From contig NZ_OY730234.1 of assembly GCF_963422545.1 (NCBI RefSeq), forward strand, positions 52,145-116,144: a DNA stretch of 64,000 nucleotides. Direction: 5' to 3'. Shown here one piece after another: positions 1 through 8,741 of this stretch. The stretch is from an uncultured Flavobacterium sp. (lineage in GTDB: Bacteria; Bacteroidota; Bacteroidia; Flavobacteriales; Flavobacteriaceae). The notes under the pieces were generated by a model. That model saw only the letters and a list, made by a program, of their open reading frames with translations. It was not told the DNA's origin and ran no database searches. The stretch's first letter is position 1. Each line of letters begins with the position of its first letter. The translations under genes and the position numbers were made by a program.

Positions 1-290
1 AAATCAGGATATTTTAAGTAATTGACAATTAAAGTATCTGAAGCCGAATTGAATTTCTCGTTTAAAAGTAAAGTTCCTTTTTGGAAATCTACTTTGTAAA
101 AAGTCGAATCAAGTACTTCATTTTTAGTATTTAGAATCTGAAAAAAACTGGAGTTGATACTAAATTCTTCCAGATGAATGGTGTCGCGGGTTGCAATTAC
201 TTTTTTTGTTTTATACGATGATTCCGTTTCCTGAGCCTGAAGATCAGAAAACCAGATAAGCAACGTTAAAACCAGTAATTTTTTAAGCAT
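1..290 (-). CDS. Secreted protein of unknown function, N-terminal fragment
   Basis: The gene reads leftward from an ATG at 288-290 and runs off the window edge, so only about the first 96 residues are visible. The protein starts with a clear signal peptide (MLKKLLVLTLLIWFSDLQAQ, cut after AQA-type residues), so it is exported. The mature part (RDTIHLEEFSINSSFFQILN, later DTLIVNYLKYPD) resembles the start of large exported Bacteroidota proteins, but I do not recognise a named family and give no function. The open frame has no stop to the edge and codon use matches the neighbours. Confidence 0.75.
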   Translation of the reverse strand, partial: MLKKLLVLTLLIWFSDLQAQETESSYKTKKVIATRDTIHLEEFSINSSFFQILNTKNEVLDSTFYKVDFQKGTLLLNEKFNSASDTLIVNYLKYPD

Positions 291-380
291 AAACACTTTA
301 ACTCTAAAAAGTCAAAAGTAGTATTTATAATTGGGAAATACTGTGAGGGATATTTTAGTTTTATCATTGAATTAGAATGC

Positions 381-608
381 TCAATTAGTGACTCTTCCTA
401 TGATGATAAGGGTTAATAATAAAATTATTATTGCAAAAACAGAATGAGGATTAGCAAAATTAGTGGTGAATCCAAATTCTTTAATTTTTTTCGGAGGAAA
501 CAATCTTTTGTCTTGTGGGTTATAATAAAAAATTCCCCAAACCCAATTGTTTGGATCATTTAGCCATTTGTTTTTTGTTTCTTCAGAAGGTTCGTTGTTG
601 TGCTCCAT
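381..608 (-). CDS. Small DUF5808-type membrane protein
   Basis: A 75-residue protein. Residues 20-50 (NNWVWGIFYYNPQDKRLFPP, then a Gly-Phe-Thr-x-Asn-Phe-Ala-x-Pro segment) match the DUF5808 pattern, a short aromatic motif placed just before a membrane helix. One hydrophobic helix follows at about residues 55-72. The function of the family is unknown. It stands alone, 40 bases from the next small gene on the same strand. Confidence 0.7.
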   Translation of the reverse strand: MEHNNEPSEETKNKWLNDPNNWVWGIFYYNPQDKRLFPPKKIKEFGFTTNFANPHSVFAIIILLLTLIIIGRVTN

Positions 609-648
609 TTTTTAAAGATTTAAAATTTGTTGCCTAAATATTGCTAAA

Positions 649-882
649 TTATACATCCAAATTATATTCTCCTTTATTATAATCGTCTATTATTTTCTTA
701 CCATCCTCTAAGTCTTTTTCTTGCACTTTTAGAATTGCAGAAGCATTACCTCCGGCAGAAACAGACCATGGCTGAATGCTAGACATGTATTCATTGGCAG
801 TAAAAACTGGGATATCATTATTTTCTAATAAATTTTTAATATTCATTGCGTCGATATAGGATCCACTAAAAATTTCTATCAT
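649..882 (-). CDS. DUF2007 domain protein
   Basis: A 77-residue protein whose whole length fits DUF2007 (putative signal-transducing protein): a beta-alpha-beta start (MIEIFSGSYIDAMNIKNLLE), a central Asn/Pro turn, and a C-terminal half with LKVQEKDLEDGKKIIDDYN. The fold resembles a small ferredoxin-like regulatory domain. No catalytic residues are evident and the role is unknown. It may be cotranscribed with the DUF5808 gene downstream on the same strand. Confidence 0.75.
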   Translation of the reverse strand: MIEIFSGSYIDAMNIKNLLENNDIPVFTANEYMSSIQPWSVSAGGNASAILKVQEKDLEDGKKIIDDYNKGEYNLDV

Positions 883-1201
883 GAGTATTTATTTTTGATT
901 AATTGTTTTATTATGGTCAAATATTCATACAAATGATAGTTTTCAGGATTTTATGATTTGTAGATATTATATGGTTGGACAAATCTATGGGTTATTTATA
1001 TGTTAATATAAGTTATTTCGTTCTTTTTTTGTTTTGCAAAAGGATTGAATGCGAATAAAATCATAGGAAATAAGTTAAAACAATTATTAAATAATTAAAT
1101 AAGGGTAAGAATTAAAAACAAAAAAGGCTATACATAACTGTAAAGCCTTTTAGGAATATATCGAATTAATATAATTAACTTTTTGTAACCGGAAATAAGT
1201 A
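883..1201. other. Intergenic, AT-rich, with lysC terminator
   Basis: No ORF with coding character is seen. The stretch holds the upstream region of the DUF2007 gene and, at 1115-1151, a terminator listed separately. Confidence 0.6.
1115..1151 (-). terminator. Intrinsic terminator of the aspartate kinase gene
   Basis: Read on the minus strand, AAAAGGCT (1144-1151) pairs with AGCCTTTT (1122-1129) and runs into a T-rich tract, 50 bases past the aspartate kinase stop codon. Confidence 0.7.
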
Positions 1202-2461
1202 TTAATTAATCTCTTTAGTTACGATTTGCATGGTTTCGCGGCTAACTTGTTTCAATAAAACTTCTTTGTTTTCTTCAACCGTTTGTGCAGCTTGTTCTGT
1301 AAAGTGACGAATAGTGTATAAAGTCACATTTTCGCTATAATCTACTTTGAATTTTTTCGAAAGTATTGCATTCAATTCATTGAAATTCTCAAATTTATCT
1401 TCCACACAAACAGAAAAGCTAATAGCAGAATTCTGAATCAGGTTTACTTTTATTTTGAATTCGTGAAACAAAGCAAAAATCTCGCTGATGTTTTCTTCCA
1501 TTATAAAAGAGAAATCAATTGACGAAAGCGAAATCAATAATTGGTTTCTTTTTACAATAAAACAAGGGTATTGTGGCTCTAAATCAACACCTTTAGAAAC
1601 ACAAGTTCCTTTTAACAATGGGTTGATAAAAGATTTTACATATAACGGAATCTCTTTTTTCTGTAATGGTTGTAATGTTTTTGGGTGGATAACCGTTGCG
1701 CCGTAAAATGCTAATTCGATTGCTTCACGATACGAAATTTGGTTTAACAAACTAGCATTTTCAAAATAACGTGGATCGGCATTCATAACTCCCGGAACAT
1801 CTTTCCAGATCGTAACACTTTCGGCATTTAAGCAATAAGCAAAAATTCCCGCGGTATAGTCAGAACCTTCACGACCCAAAGTTGTTGTAAAGTTATTTTC
1901 GTCAGCACCTAAAAATCCCTGAGTGATATTTAATATTTTTCTAGGAACATTTTTACTAATCAATTGTTGCGTGATTTCCCAGTCAACTTCAGCATCTCTG
2001 TAGTTTGCATTTGTTTTGATGAAATTACGAACGTCCAGCCATTGCGTCTGGATTCCCATAAAATTCATAAAATGACTTAGAATTGTAGTCGAAATTAATT
2101 CTCCAAAACTCACAATCTGATCGTAAACAAAATTGTAATTAGGAGATTTATTATGCGCCAAAAAGTATTCTAATTCTGAAAATTGTGCAGTTACAGCAGC
2201 AAAAACTGCATGTTTTTCATCTTCAAATAAATCTAATAAGATTTGATTGTGGTATTTTTTTATTTCTTGTACAGATGAATTCAACTCTGCCGATTTATCA
2301 AAATAATTCTTGATAACAACCTCAAGAGCATTTGTAGTTTTTCCCATAGCCGAAACTACTAAAATCACATCTTCGTAACCTACTTTTTGTAAAACGTCGT
2401 AAACGTTTTTTATTCCTTCAGCATCTTTAACTGATGCACCACCAAATTTAAATACTCTCAT
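1202..2461 (-). CDS. lysC: Aspartate kinase
   Basis: A 419-residue monofunctional aspartokinase. It phosphorylates L-aspartate with ATP, the first step to lysine, threonine, methionine and diaminopimelate. The kinase signature KFGGASV is at residues 5-11, the substrate segment SFGELIS near 118-124, and the nucleotide/substrate loop TTLGREGSDYTA at 193-204. The C-terminal 120 residues are the position of ACT regulatory domains, but they are divergent, as in other Bacteroidota enzymes. There is no homoserine dehydrogenase fusion. The ATG at 2461 starts directly before the conserved first strand, so the start is secure. No leader peptide or riboswitch is evident upstream. Confidence 0.93.
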   Translation of the reverse strand: MRVFKFGGASVKDAEGIKNVYDVLQKVGYEDVILVVSAMGKTTNALEVVIKNYFDKSAELNSSVQEIKKYHNQILLDLFEDEKHAVFAAVTAQFSELEYFLAHNKSPNYNFVYDQIVSFGELISTTILSHFMNFMGIQTQWLDVRNFIKTNANYRDAEVDWEITQQLISKNVPRKILNITQGFLGADENNFTTTLGREGSDYTAGIFAYCLNAESVTIWKDVPGVMNADPRYFENASLLNQISYREAIELAFYGATVIHPKTLQPLQKKEIPLYVKSFINPLLKGTCVSKGVDLEPQYPCFIVKRNQLLISLSSIDFSFIMEENISEIFALFHEFKIKVNLIQNSAISFSVCVEDKFENFNELNAILSKKFKVDYSENVTLYTIRHFTEQAAQTVEENKEVLLKQVSRETMQIVTKEIN

Positions 2462-2634
2462 TTTTATATATGCTGCTATTTTTTATAAAATTCCAATTTT
2501 TAAAATTCCAAATTCCAATTGCAATTGGATTGTAGAGACGCGTTGCTGTGCGTCTTTTTTGCCACGAATTTCACGAATTTACACAGATTTTAAAATCTTT
2601 TTAATCCTTTTAATCTGTGGCAAAAAAATCTTTT
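2462..2634. repeat. Dispersed repeats between lysC and the GNAT gene
   Basis: Two repeat units are packed here. A short hairpin AGACGC / GCGTCT lies at 2536-2555 and is followed by six Ts on the plus strand, where no gene needs a terminator. A second imperfect palindrome at 2561-2621 runs from GCCACGAATTTCACGAATTT to a matching ...ATCTGTGGC. Related GCCACRAATT units occur at 19057-19158. Confidence 0.6.
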
Positions 2635-3120
2635 TTATTTTTCTAAGAACGAATTAATCCCTGCTTCATCCATTTGAACAACTCTCCATTCTTCGAGAAT
2701 TTTTGCGCCCGAGTTCTCATAGAATTTGACTGCCGGAGTATTCCAATCCAGAACATTCCAGTCTATTCTTCTAACGTTGTCTCTTTTGCCTTGTTTCATA
2801 ATTTCAGAATAAAGTGCAGATCCTAATCCGGTGCCACGCATTTTTTCCTTCACAACTAAGTCTTCAAGATGTATAGTTTTTCCTTTCCAGGTTGAATAGC
2901 GATAATAATATACTGCCATTCCAACAATTTCTTTTTCCTGTTTATCGTTTTCAATCTCGGCTACAAAAACATGAAATAATGGTTTTTCGCCAAAACCGTC
3001 GCGAACTAAATCTTCCTCAGTTATAACAACTGCATCAGGTTCTTTTTCGAATATCGCCAACTCCTGTATTAATCCTAAAACAGATTTCATGTCTTCGGGA
3101 TTTCCTTTTCTAATATTCAT
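2635..3120 (-). CDS. GNAT family N-acetyltransferase
   Basis: A 161-residue single-domain acetyltransferase. The acetyl-CoA loop is seen as DLVVKEKMRGTGLGSALYSE (R-G-x-G-x-G-S-A), followed by the C-terminal pattern WNVLDWNTPAVKFYENSGA typical of the polyamine/thialysine acetyltransferase branch. It transfers acetyl from acetyl-CoA to an amine; the substrate cannot be told from sequence, though the SSAT-like layout makes a polyamine or diamino acid plausible. It is monocistronic, pointing away from fbp. Confidence 0.85.
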   Translation of the reverse strand: MNIRKGNPEDMKSVLGLIQELAIFEKEPDAVVITEEDLVRDGFGEKPLFHVFVAEIENDKQEKEIVGMAVYYYRYSTWKGKTIHLEDLVVKEKMRGTGLGSALYSEIMKQGKRDNVRRIDWNVLDWNTPAVKFYENSGAKILEEWRVVQMDEAGINSFLEK

Positions 3121-3384
3121 ATTATGTGCAATTTATTTTTTGGTCCTATATGTCTTGCTTTTTTCGATTTAAGGCATTTGTTTGTACAAATGAATCTTTT
3201 ATGGCAATTTCATATATTCTTATTATTAATCAGTTATAAGCTAAAAAAGCGTGTTTTTTGTATGTACTTTTTAACTTTATTTAGCAAATATACAATAGTA
3301 GCAAACTAACAAAATAATTTTTAAATCATTCTCACAAAATAAACGATATTTGTGACTTAAAAATAAATCTACAACGATATAGTA

Positions 3385-4392
3385 ATGGAAGAACGCAATA
3401 AAACACTGGGAGAGTTTATTATTGAGAACCAAAAAGCATTTCAGTATTCGTCGGGAGAGCTTTCCCGAATTATCAACTCTATACGCTTGGCGGCAAAAGT
3501 CGTAAACTATAAAGTAAACAAAGCTGGTTTAGTGGATATCATTGGCGCTGCAGGCGAACAAAATATTCAGGGAGAAGATCAGCAAAAATTAGATGTGTAT
3601 GCAAACGAAGTATTTATTCAGACGTTAATTAACCGTGAGATTGTCTGTGGAATTGCTTCAGAAGAAAACGACGATTTTATTACTGTTCAGGGGAGCGACA
3701 ACAGTCATAATAATAAGTACGTGATCTTAATGGATCCGCTTGACGGATCTTCAAATATTGATGTAAATGTTTCTGTGGGAACTATATTTTCAGTTTTTAG
3801 AAGAATAACACCAATAGGAACTCCTGTAACAAGCGAGGATTTTTTACAGCCGGGAGTAAATCAAGTTGCAGCAGGATATGTAATTTACGGAACTTCGACA
3901 ATGTTGGTTTATACAACAGGTCATGGTGTAAATGGATTTACATTAAATCCGGCTATTGGAACATTTTATTTATCACATCCAAACATGAGATTTCCGGAAA
4001 ACGGAAATATTTATTCGGTTAACGAAGGGAATTATGTTCATTTTCCTCAAGGAGTAAAAAATTATATAAAGTATTGTCAACGTGAAGAAGAGGACAGACC
4101 TTATACATCAAGATATATTGGAAGTTTGGTAGCAGATTTTCATCGAAATATGATTAAAGGCGGAATTTATTTATATCCAACAAGTTCAAAAGCACCAAAA
4201 GGGAAATTACGTTTATTATATGAGTGTAATCCGATGGCTTTTATTGCAGAACAAGCTGGAGGAAAAGCAACAGATGGTTTTGGAAGAATTATGGAAATCC
4301 AGCCGACCGAGTTGCATCAAAGGGTTCCTTTTTTCTGCGGAAGTTATAATATGGTAGAAAAAGCCGAAGAATTTATGACAGAAGCACTTTAG
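3385..4392 (+). CDS. fbp: Fructose-1,6-bisphosphatase, class I
   Basis: A 335-residue cytosolic phosphatase that hydrolyses fructose 1,6-bisphosphate to fructose 6-phosphate in gluconeogenesis. Class I motifs are intact: the metal-binding pair in GIASEEND (residues 89-96), DPLDGSSNID at 117-126 that binds metal and phosphate, and the C-terminal AEQAGGKATDG segment with the catalytic-site glutamate upstream in YECNPMA. The length is standard. It is a single gene, followed by two terminator-type hairpins at 4421-4536. Confidence 0.96.
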   Translation: MEERNKTLGEFIIENQKAFQYSSGELSRIINSIRLAAKVVNYKVNKAGLVDIIGAAGEQNIQGEDQQKLDVYANEVFIQTLINREIVCGIASEENDDFITVQGSDNSHNNKYVILMDPLDGSSNIDVNVSVGTIFSVFRRITPIGTPVTSEDFLQPGVNQVAAGYVIYGTSTMLVYTTGHGVNGFTLNPAIGTFYLSHPNMRFPENGNIYSVNEGNYVHFPQGVKNYIKYCQREEEDRPYTSRYIGSLVADFHRNMIKGGIYLYPTSSKAPKGKLRLLYECNPMAFIAEQAGGKATDGFGRIMEIQPTELHQRVPFFCGSYNMVEKAEEFMTEAL

Positions 4393-4420
4393 TTTTTAGT
4401 CGCAGTTTTCAGTCCAACTT

Positions 4421-4455
4421 AAACCCGACAGGTTTTAAAAATCTGTCGGGTTTTT
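4421..4455 (+). terminator. fbp terminator, copy 1 of a dispersed hairpin repeat
   Basis: The stem ACCCGACAG... / ...CTGTCGGGT encloses an A/T spacer and is followed by five Ts, 29 bases after the fbp stop. The same stem sequence recurs at 4503-4534, 36849-36882 and (damaged) 63432-63465. Confidence 0.75.
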
Positions 4456-4502
4456 CAGTTGCAGCCAACAGTTTTTAGATCACATTTTTGAGTATAAATA
4501 GA

Positions 4503-4534
4503 AAACCCGACAGATTTTTAAAACCTGTCGGGTT
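4503..4534 (-). terminator. Second copy of the CCCGACAG hairpin, serving the TerB-like gene
   Basis: An inverted repeat AACCCGACAG / CTGTCGGGTT lies 65 bases beyond the stop of the minus-strand TerB-like gene. On the minus strand it is followed by a T-rich tract. Together with the copy at 4421-4455 it gives each of the two convergent genes its own terminator. Confidence 0.65.
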
Positions 4535-4598
4535 GTTTTATTTAAGATTGAGTCTGAAAACTGTGATTGTAAACTATTTTCAAGCCTGCGACTGAATA

Positions 4599-5030
4599 CT
4601 ATTTATGCATATGTTGCATTTCGTAAACAAAAGTATCGCCGTCTACTTTTTTATCAACTAATGATAATGCTTTTGCAATGATATAATTTACGTTACTTGG
4701 AGTAAATCCTAAAGCAATTCCTAATTTTCTTAACATCACTTCTTGTTGGTCTTCAAGATGATGATCAACATGCACCATTCTTGTTAAATCGTATAAACGC
4801 TCTAAACGCTGAACATGCAAATAAGGTGGGTTAATAGGGTATTTTAATGGATCGTTAAGAATTTCTTCGTATTCAGTTTCTGAAATTTCTAAACGTGCAG
4901 CTAATTTGTCTAAGAATTTTTTTTCTTCAGGATGTACAATTCCATCCGCTAAAGCTACACGGACAATAGCTGAAAAGTGACCTTTGTTTCTTTGTTTGAA
5001 TTCGCTATCAAATAAATCTGAAAATGACAT
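4599..5030 (-). CDS. TerB-like tellurite resistance domain protein
   Basis: An all-helical protein of 143 residues from the ATG at 5030. An in-frame ATG eight codons upstream (5054) is possible, but the family begins at MSFSDLFDSEF. The TerB pattern is visible: VRVALADGIVHPEEKKFLDK (a D-G-x-x-x-x-E-E metal-type motif), then LGIALGFTPSNVNYIIAKAL at the end. TerB domains bind divalent metal and occur in stress and membrane-linked complexes, but the exact role of stand-alone copies is unknown. Nothing else of a ter operon is nearby, so a tellurite role is not implied. Confidence 0.75.
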   Translation of the reverse strand: MSFSDLFDSEFKQRNKGHFSAIVRVALADGIVHPEEKKFLDKLAARLEISETEYEEILNDPLKYPINPPYLHVQRLERLYDLTRMVHVDHHLEDQQEVMLRKLGIALGFTPSNVNYIIAKALSLVDKKVDGDTFVYEMQHMHK

Positions 5031-5199
5031 AATTATAGTTTTTTTATCCCACAAAGATAAATTTTATTTTAAATTATTAATTTTAAAGTTCTCATAAAAT
5101 TTAACTTATTTTTATTCGTTGTTTAGAGAATGGACTTTATTGGTTTTTCAAAATAAATCGTAAGTTTACAACCCCTAATCAATTAATATTATTGCCCCT

Positions 5200-5793
5200 A
5201 TGTCAGATTTTTGGATTTATTTTCAAATAGGATTGAAGCATGTTCTGAATATTCACGCTTATGATCACGTTCTTTTTTTAATAGCATTAACTACGCCATA
5301 TTTGTTTAAAGACTGGAAACGTATTTTGTTGTTAGTTTCTGTTTTTACAGTAGGTCATACAATGGCTTTATTGCTTTCGGTTTACGGAATTATTGCTATA
5401 AAAGTTAATATAGTAGAGTTTTTAATTCCGATTACGATTTTAATAACGGCTGTTTTTAATCTTTTTACAGCAGGGAAAGCATCTAAGAATGATGGTGTAA
5501 ATTTGATCTTTTTTGTGACCTTGTTTTTTGGGATTATACACGGACTTGGATTTTCAAATTATTTTAAGACTATTTTGGGAGGTTCACCAACTTCAAAATT
5601 ATTACCTTTAGGAGAATTTGCGTTAGGAATTGAAGCGGCGCAATTGGTTGTGGTTTTCGTAGTTTTGATACTATCATATATTGTACAAACGGTATTTCGT
5701 TTTTCAAAACGCGACTGGGCACTTGTAATGTCGGCTTTTATTATAGGAGTAGTGGTTCCGATGATTATTGAAAGTCCAATTTGGAACAGATAA
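5200..5793 (+). CDS. HupE/UreJ-like membrane protein
   Basis: A 197-residue integral membrane protein with six or so hydrophobic helices. The N-terminal part GLKHVLNIHAYDHVLFLIAL with H-x-x-D-H, and later FTVGHTMALLLS and FFGIIHGLGFSN, fit the HupE/UreJ_2 family, where the histidines suggest metal (nickel or cobalt) handling. No hydrogenase or urease gene is in the window, so the substrate is open. It lies 5 bases upstream of the dCMP deaminase gene and is probably cotranscribed with it. Confidence 0.8.
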   Translation: MSDFWIYFQIGLKHVLNIHAYDHVLFLIALTTPYLFKDWKRILLLVSVFTVGHTMALLLSVYGIIAIKVNIVEFLIPITILITAVFNLFTAGKASKNDGVNLIFFVTLFFGIIHGLGFSNYFKTILGGSPTSKLLPLGEFALGIEAAQLVVVFVVLILSYIVQTVFRFSKRDWALVMSAFIIGVVVPMIIESPIWNR

Positions 5794-5798
5794 ATTAA

Positions 5799-6230
5799 AT
5801 GAAAGAAAAAAAATTAAATAAATACGATAAAGCTTATTTAAGAATTGCGACAGAATGGGGAGCACTTTCCTATTGTAAACGAAAACAAGTAGGAGCAATT
5901 ATCGTAAAAGACCGAATGATTATTTCTGATGGATATAACGGTACGCCATCCGGATTTGAAAATTGCTGCGAAGACGAAGACGGATTAACACGTTGGGATG
6001 TTTTGCATGCTGAAGCAAATGCGATTTTAAAGGTTGCCAGATCAACTCAGTCTTGCGAAGGAGCAACATTGTATATCACATTGTCGCCTTGTAAAGAATG
6101 CAGTAAACTGATTCATCAATCGGGAATAAAAAGAGTGGTTTATCATAACGGATATCGCGATGATTCAGGTATTCAGTTTTTATTAAAAGCGGGCATTGAG
6201 GTCGAACATATTCCTGTTTTAGAAGAATAA
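5799..6230 (+). CDS. Deoxycytidylate (dCMP) deaminase family protein
   Basis: A 143-residue zinc deaminase. The zinc site is complete: HAE at residues 70-72 (His plus catalytic Glu) and PCKEC at 97-101. The spacing and the C-terminal Asp/Ser-rich region fit dCMP/ComEB-type deaminases, which convert dCMP to dUMP for thymidylate synthesis. The gene abuts the next one exactly (stop at 6230, ATG at 6231) and follows the HupE-like gene by 5 bases. Confidence 0.9.
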   Translation: MKEKKLNKYDKAYLRIATEWGALSYCKRKQVGAIIVKDRMIISDGYNGTPSGFENCCEDEDGLTRWDVLHAEANAILKVARSTQSCEGATLYITLSPCKECSKLIHQSGIKRVVYHNGYRDDSGIQFLLKAGIEVEHIPVLEE

Positions 6231-7808
6231 ATGAAATTTAATCTAAAATATTTGCCAATAGTTATCGGAGCGGCTTTTGCTCTCGGAACAATACTCGGAA
6301 GCAGGATCAATGCTCCCGTTGATGATCAGTTATTGGCTAAAAATTACTCTAAAACCAAGCTGAATAAATTGATTGATTTTATCAATAATGAATATGTTGA
6401 TAGCATCAATACTGATTCTATTGTGAACTTAACAGTAGATAATATTTTATCAAAATTAGATCCGCATTCTGTTTATATTCCGCCCACAGAACAAGCTGAA
6501 GTGGCAGAAAGTATGAAAGGTGATTTTGTAGGTATCGGGATCAATTTTTATATGTATAAAGATTCTGTTGCGATTATAAAACCTATCGAAAACGGACCTT
6601 CTGCGAAAGCGGGAATAAAGTCAGGAGACCGAATTTTATTTGCAGGAAAAACAAAATTATTTGGAAGAAGTTTACCATCTGATAGTTTGTTTTCGAAATT
6701 GAAAGGAAAAGAGGGAAGCGAAATTGAATTGACGGTTTTTAGAAAATCAGAACAAAAGAAGCTTAAGTTTAAAGTTAAAAGAGATGTTATTCCGATAAAA
6801 AGTGTTGATGCGTCTATAATGATCGGAAGCAATACAGGTTACATTAAAATCAATCGTTTTGCCGAAACTACTTTTGACGAGTTCAAAACTGGTTTGACCA
6901 GACTGAAACAAAACGGAATCGAATCCTTAGTAATTGATCTTCGTGACAATGGAGGTGGGTATATGGAAGAAGCTATTGCTATTGCTGATGAGTTTTTGAA
7001 AGAGAAACAGCTAATTGTTTTTACCAAAAATAAAAACGGTACAACTGAAAAAACATATGCTACAAAAGCCGGTAGTTTTGAAACCGGAAAAGTATATGTT
7101 TTAATAAATGAAAATAGTGCATCTGCCAGTGAAATTTTGGCCGGAGCACTTCAGGATAATGACCGTGGAACTATAGTGGGTCGCCGTTCTTTTGGAAAAG
7201 GATTGGTGCAGCGCGAAATGGATTTTAACGATGGATCTGCAGTAAGACTGACTGTGGCGCGATATTATACGCCAACCGGAAGATCGATTCAAAAACCATA
7301 TAAAAAAGGCAACGAAGAATATTTTAAAGAGTCAGAATCTCGTGTAAAATCAGGCGAACTTTATGCAAAAGACAGTATAAAAGTGACTGATTCGTTAAAA
7401 TTTAAAACTCCAAAAGGTAAAATTGTTTACGGTGGCGGCGGAATTGTTCCAGATGTTTTCGTGCCAATTGAAGCAGAACACGGAAATGAAAATGTTGCTT
7501 ATTTACTTCAAACCGGAATCGTAGGTCATTTTGTTTTTGAAGAATTAGATAAAAACCGAAATGCTTTTTCGGGGCTTCATTTTAATGAGTTTTTGACTAA
7601 AATGAAAAGCTCTGATGTCTATTTCAAAAAGTTCAAGGCTTATGTTTTATTGACAGGTTTAGACTTGAAATTAGATAAAACCAAGGCATTGGTAAACCGT
7701 TATATCACTGCTGAATTTGCCAGACAATTATATGGCGAATTGTATTATTATGATGTGATTTTGAAGGAAGATGCAATGATTAAAGCAGTTTTGAATCAGA
7801 AAAAGTAA
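6231..7808 (+). CDS. S41 family C-terminal processing protease
   Basis: A 525-residue periplasmic or membrane-anchored serine protease (CtpA/Prc type). The N-terminal hydrophobic segment (residues 5-23) is a signal or anchor. A PDZ domain spans about 88-180. The S41 catalytic core follows, with SASASE at 296-301 supplying the nucleophile and Lys323 in SFGKG as the base. Such proteases trim or degrade exported proteins from their C-termini. The length, with about 140 residues after the active site, is usual in Bacteroidota. It is translated directly after the deaminase with no gap. Confidence 0.93.
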   Translation: MKFNLKYLPIVIGAAFALGTILGSRINAPVDDQLLAKNYSKTKLNKLIDFINNEYVDSINTDSIVNLTVDNILSKLDPHSVYIPPTEQAEVAESMKGDFVGIGINFYMYKDSVAIIKPIENGPSAKAGIKSGDRILFAGKTKLFGRSLPSDSLFSKLKGKEGSEIELTVFRKSEQKKLKFKVKRDVIPIKSVDASIMIGSNTGYIKINRFAETTFDEFKTGLTRLKQNGIESLVIDLRDNGGGYMEEAIAIADEFLKEKQLIVFTKNKNGTTEKTYATKAGSFETGKVYVLINENSASASEILAGALQDNDRGTIVGRRSFGKGLVQREMDFNDGSAVRLTVARYYTPTGRSIQKPYKKGNEEYFKESESRVKSGELYAKDSIKVTDSLKFKTPKGKIVYGGGGIVPDVFVPIEAEHGNENVAYLLQTGIVGHFVFEELDKNRNAFSGLHFNEFLTKMKSSDVYFKKFKAYVLLTGLDLKLDKTKALVNRYITAEFARQLYGELYYYDVILKEDAMIKAVLNQKK

Positions 7809-7826
7809 TTTTTAATTTATTTTCAT

Positions 7827-8192
7827 ATGAAAACAGAAGCCGTTGTGAATGCTGAGATTGAACTTTTGACAGCAATTAAATATGCTGATGTTTCTGCTTT
7901 AGAGCAAATACTTCATGATGATTTACTCTTTAATTTACCAGACGGTCAAATCATTACCAAAGAGTTTGATCTGAATTCATATCGTTCCGGGAAAATGAAA
8001 ATTGAAGGATTAGAAGCTTCTGATCAAATTATTAATGTTATTGGTGATTCGGCTGTTGTTAGTGTCGTGGTTTCGTTAAAAGGAACCTATGATAATAATC
8101 CTTTGGCTGGTGCTTTTCGTTATATCAGAGTTTGGAAACAATTCGGCGAAAGCCTAAAGGTAATTGCTGGAAGCTGTGTTGAATTGAAATAG
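7827..8192 (+). CDS. NTF2-like (DUF4440) protein
   Basis: A 121-residue cytosolic protein with the cone-shaped NTF2-like fold: an N-terminal helix (EAVVNAEIELLTAIKYADVS), LEQILHDDLLFNLPDG, then strands ending in FRYIRVWKQFGESLKVIAGS. DUF4440 proteins are often detoxifying enzymes or ligand-binding proteins, and no specific substrate can be named. It starts 18 bases after the protease gene and may share its transcript. Confidence 0.8.
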   Translation: MKTEAVVNAEIELLTAIKYADVSALEQILHDDLLFNLPDGQIITKEFDLNSYRSGKMKIEGLEASDQIINVIGDSAVVSVVVSLKGTYDNNPLAGAFRYIRVWKQFGESLKVIAGSCVELK

Positions 8193-8248
8193 AATTAATA
8201 ATAACTTAAAATACAACTTAGCGAACTTCGCGGTTAATAAAATAAAAC

Positions 8249-8566
8249 ATGAAAAATCTAAAAAGAATAAGTTTCTTAGCGATGCTAATGGCTTTTGTAA
8301 TTTCTTGTACGTCTATGAAAAGCAATAGTAATAATCTAGTTTCAGGTAAAGTAGATTCAATCGAATCAGGAAAGGATGGTTATACGGCTAAAATTTCTAC
8401 TGATGCTAAGGAAGTTTATTTCGCGACAATTAGTATTGTAAATCTTGGCGGACCTCAGAATTACAAACAACTGAAGATTGGTAATGTAGTTTCATTAAAA
8501 GGAGAAATCTGGAAAACCGATGATGAAAACCATATCACAGTAAAAGAAATTGTTTCAGTAAAATAA
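8249..8566 (+). CDS. Small lipoprotein
   Basis: A 105-residue exported protein with a type II signal peptide. The lipobox FVISC puts the lipidated cysteine at residue 20. The mature part is a small beta-rich domain (LVSGKVDSIESGKDGYTAKI...VVSLKGEIWKTDDENHITVKEI), resembling an OB-fold. Function unknown. The upstream gap contains a TTAGCGAACTTCGCGG stretch typical of the dispersed repeats in this genome. Confidence 0.75.
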   Translation: MKNLKRISFLAMLMAFVISCTSMKSNSNNLVSGKVDSIESGKDGYTAKISTDAKEVYFATISIVNLGGPQNYKQLKIGNVVSLKGEIWKTDDENHITVKEIVSVK

Positions 8567-8657
8567 AGATTTAAACCATATAAGTTCATTTAATTCTATG
8601 CGTAAAGCATGTCGTATAAATAGCTTATTAAAGTGAAATAAAACTTAAGTAAAAATT

Positions 8658-8733
8658 AAACCATATAAGTTATATAAGTCTATTTAATATATGCGCAAAG
8701 CATTTATGTGAACTTATATAACTTATATGGTTT
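8658..8733. repeat. Hairpin repeat family A, full copy
   Basis: Inverted arms at 8658-8679 and 8712-8733 pair perfectly over 22 bases (AACCATATAAGTTATATAAG and its complement). A half copy sits just before it at about 8573-8594. The element lies between the convergent lipoprotein and flavoprotein genes. Other copies are at 23618, 35445 and 51619. Confidence 0.85.
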
Positions 8734-8741
8734 TGATAATT

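Noticed and set aside
3124..3309. 61-residue open frame between the GNAT and fbp genes
   Set aside because: It starts at the GNAT upstream edge and runs through the AT-rich promoter region. The hydrophobic look comes from T runs.
4599..5030. Tellurite resistance system suggested by the TerB domain
   Set aside because: No terC, terD, terZ or related gene is nearby; stand-alone TerB domains are common in this phylum.
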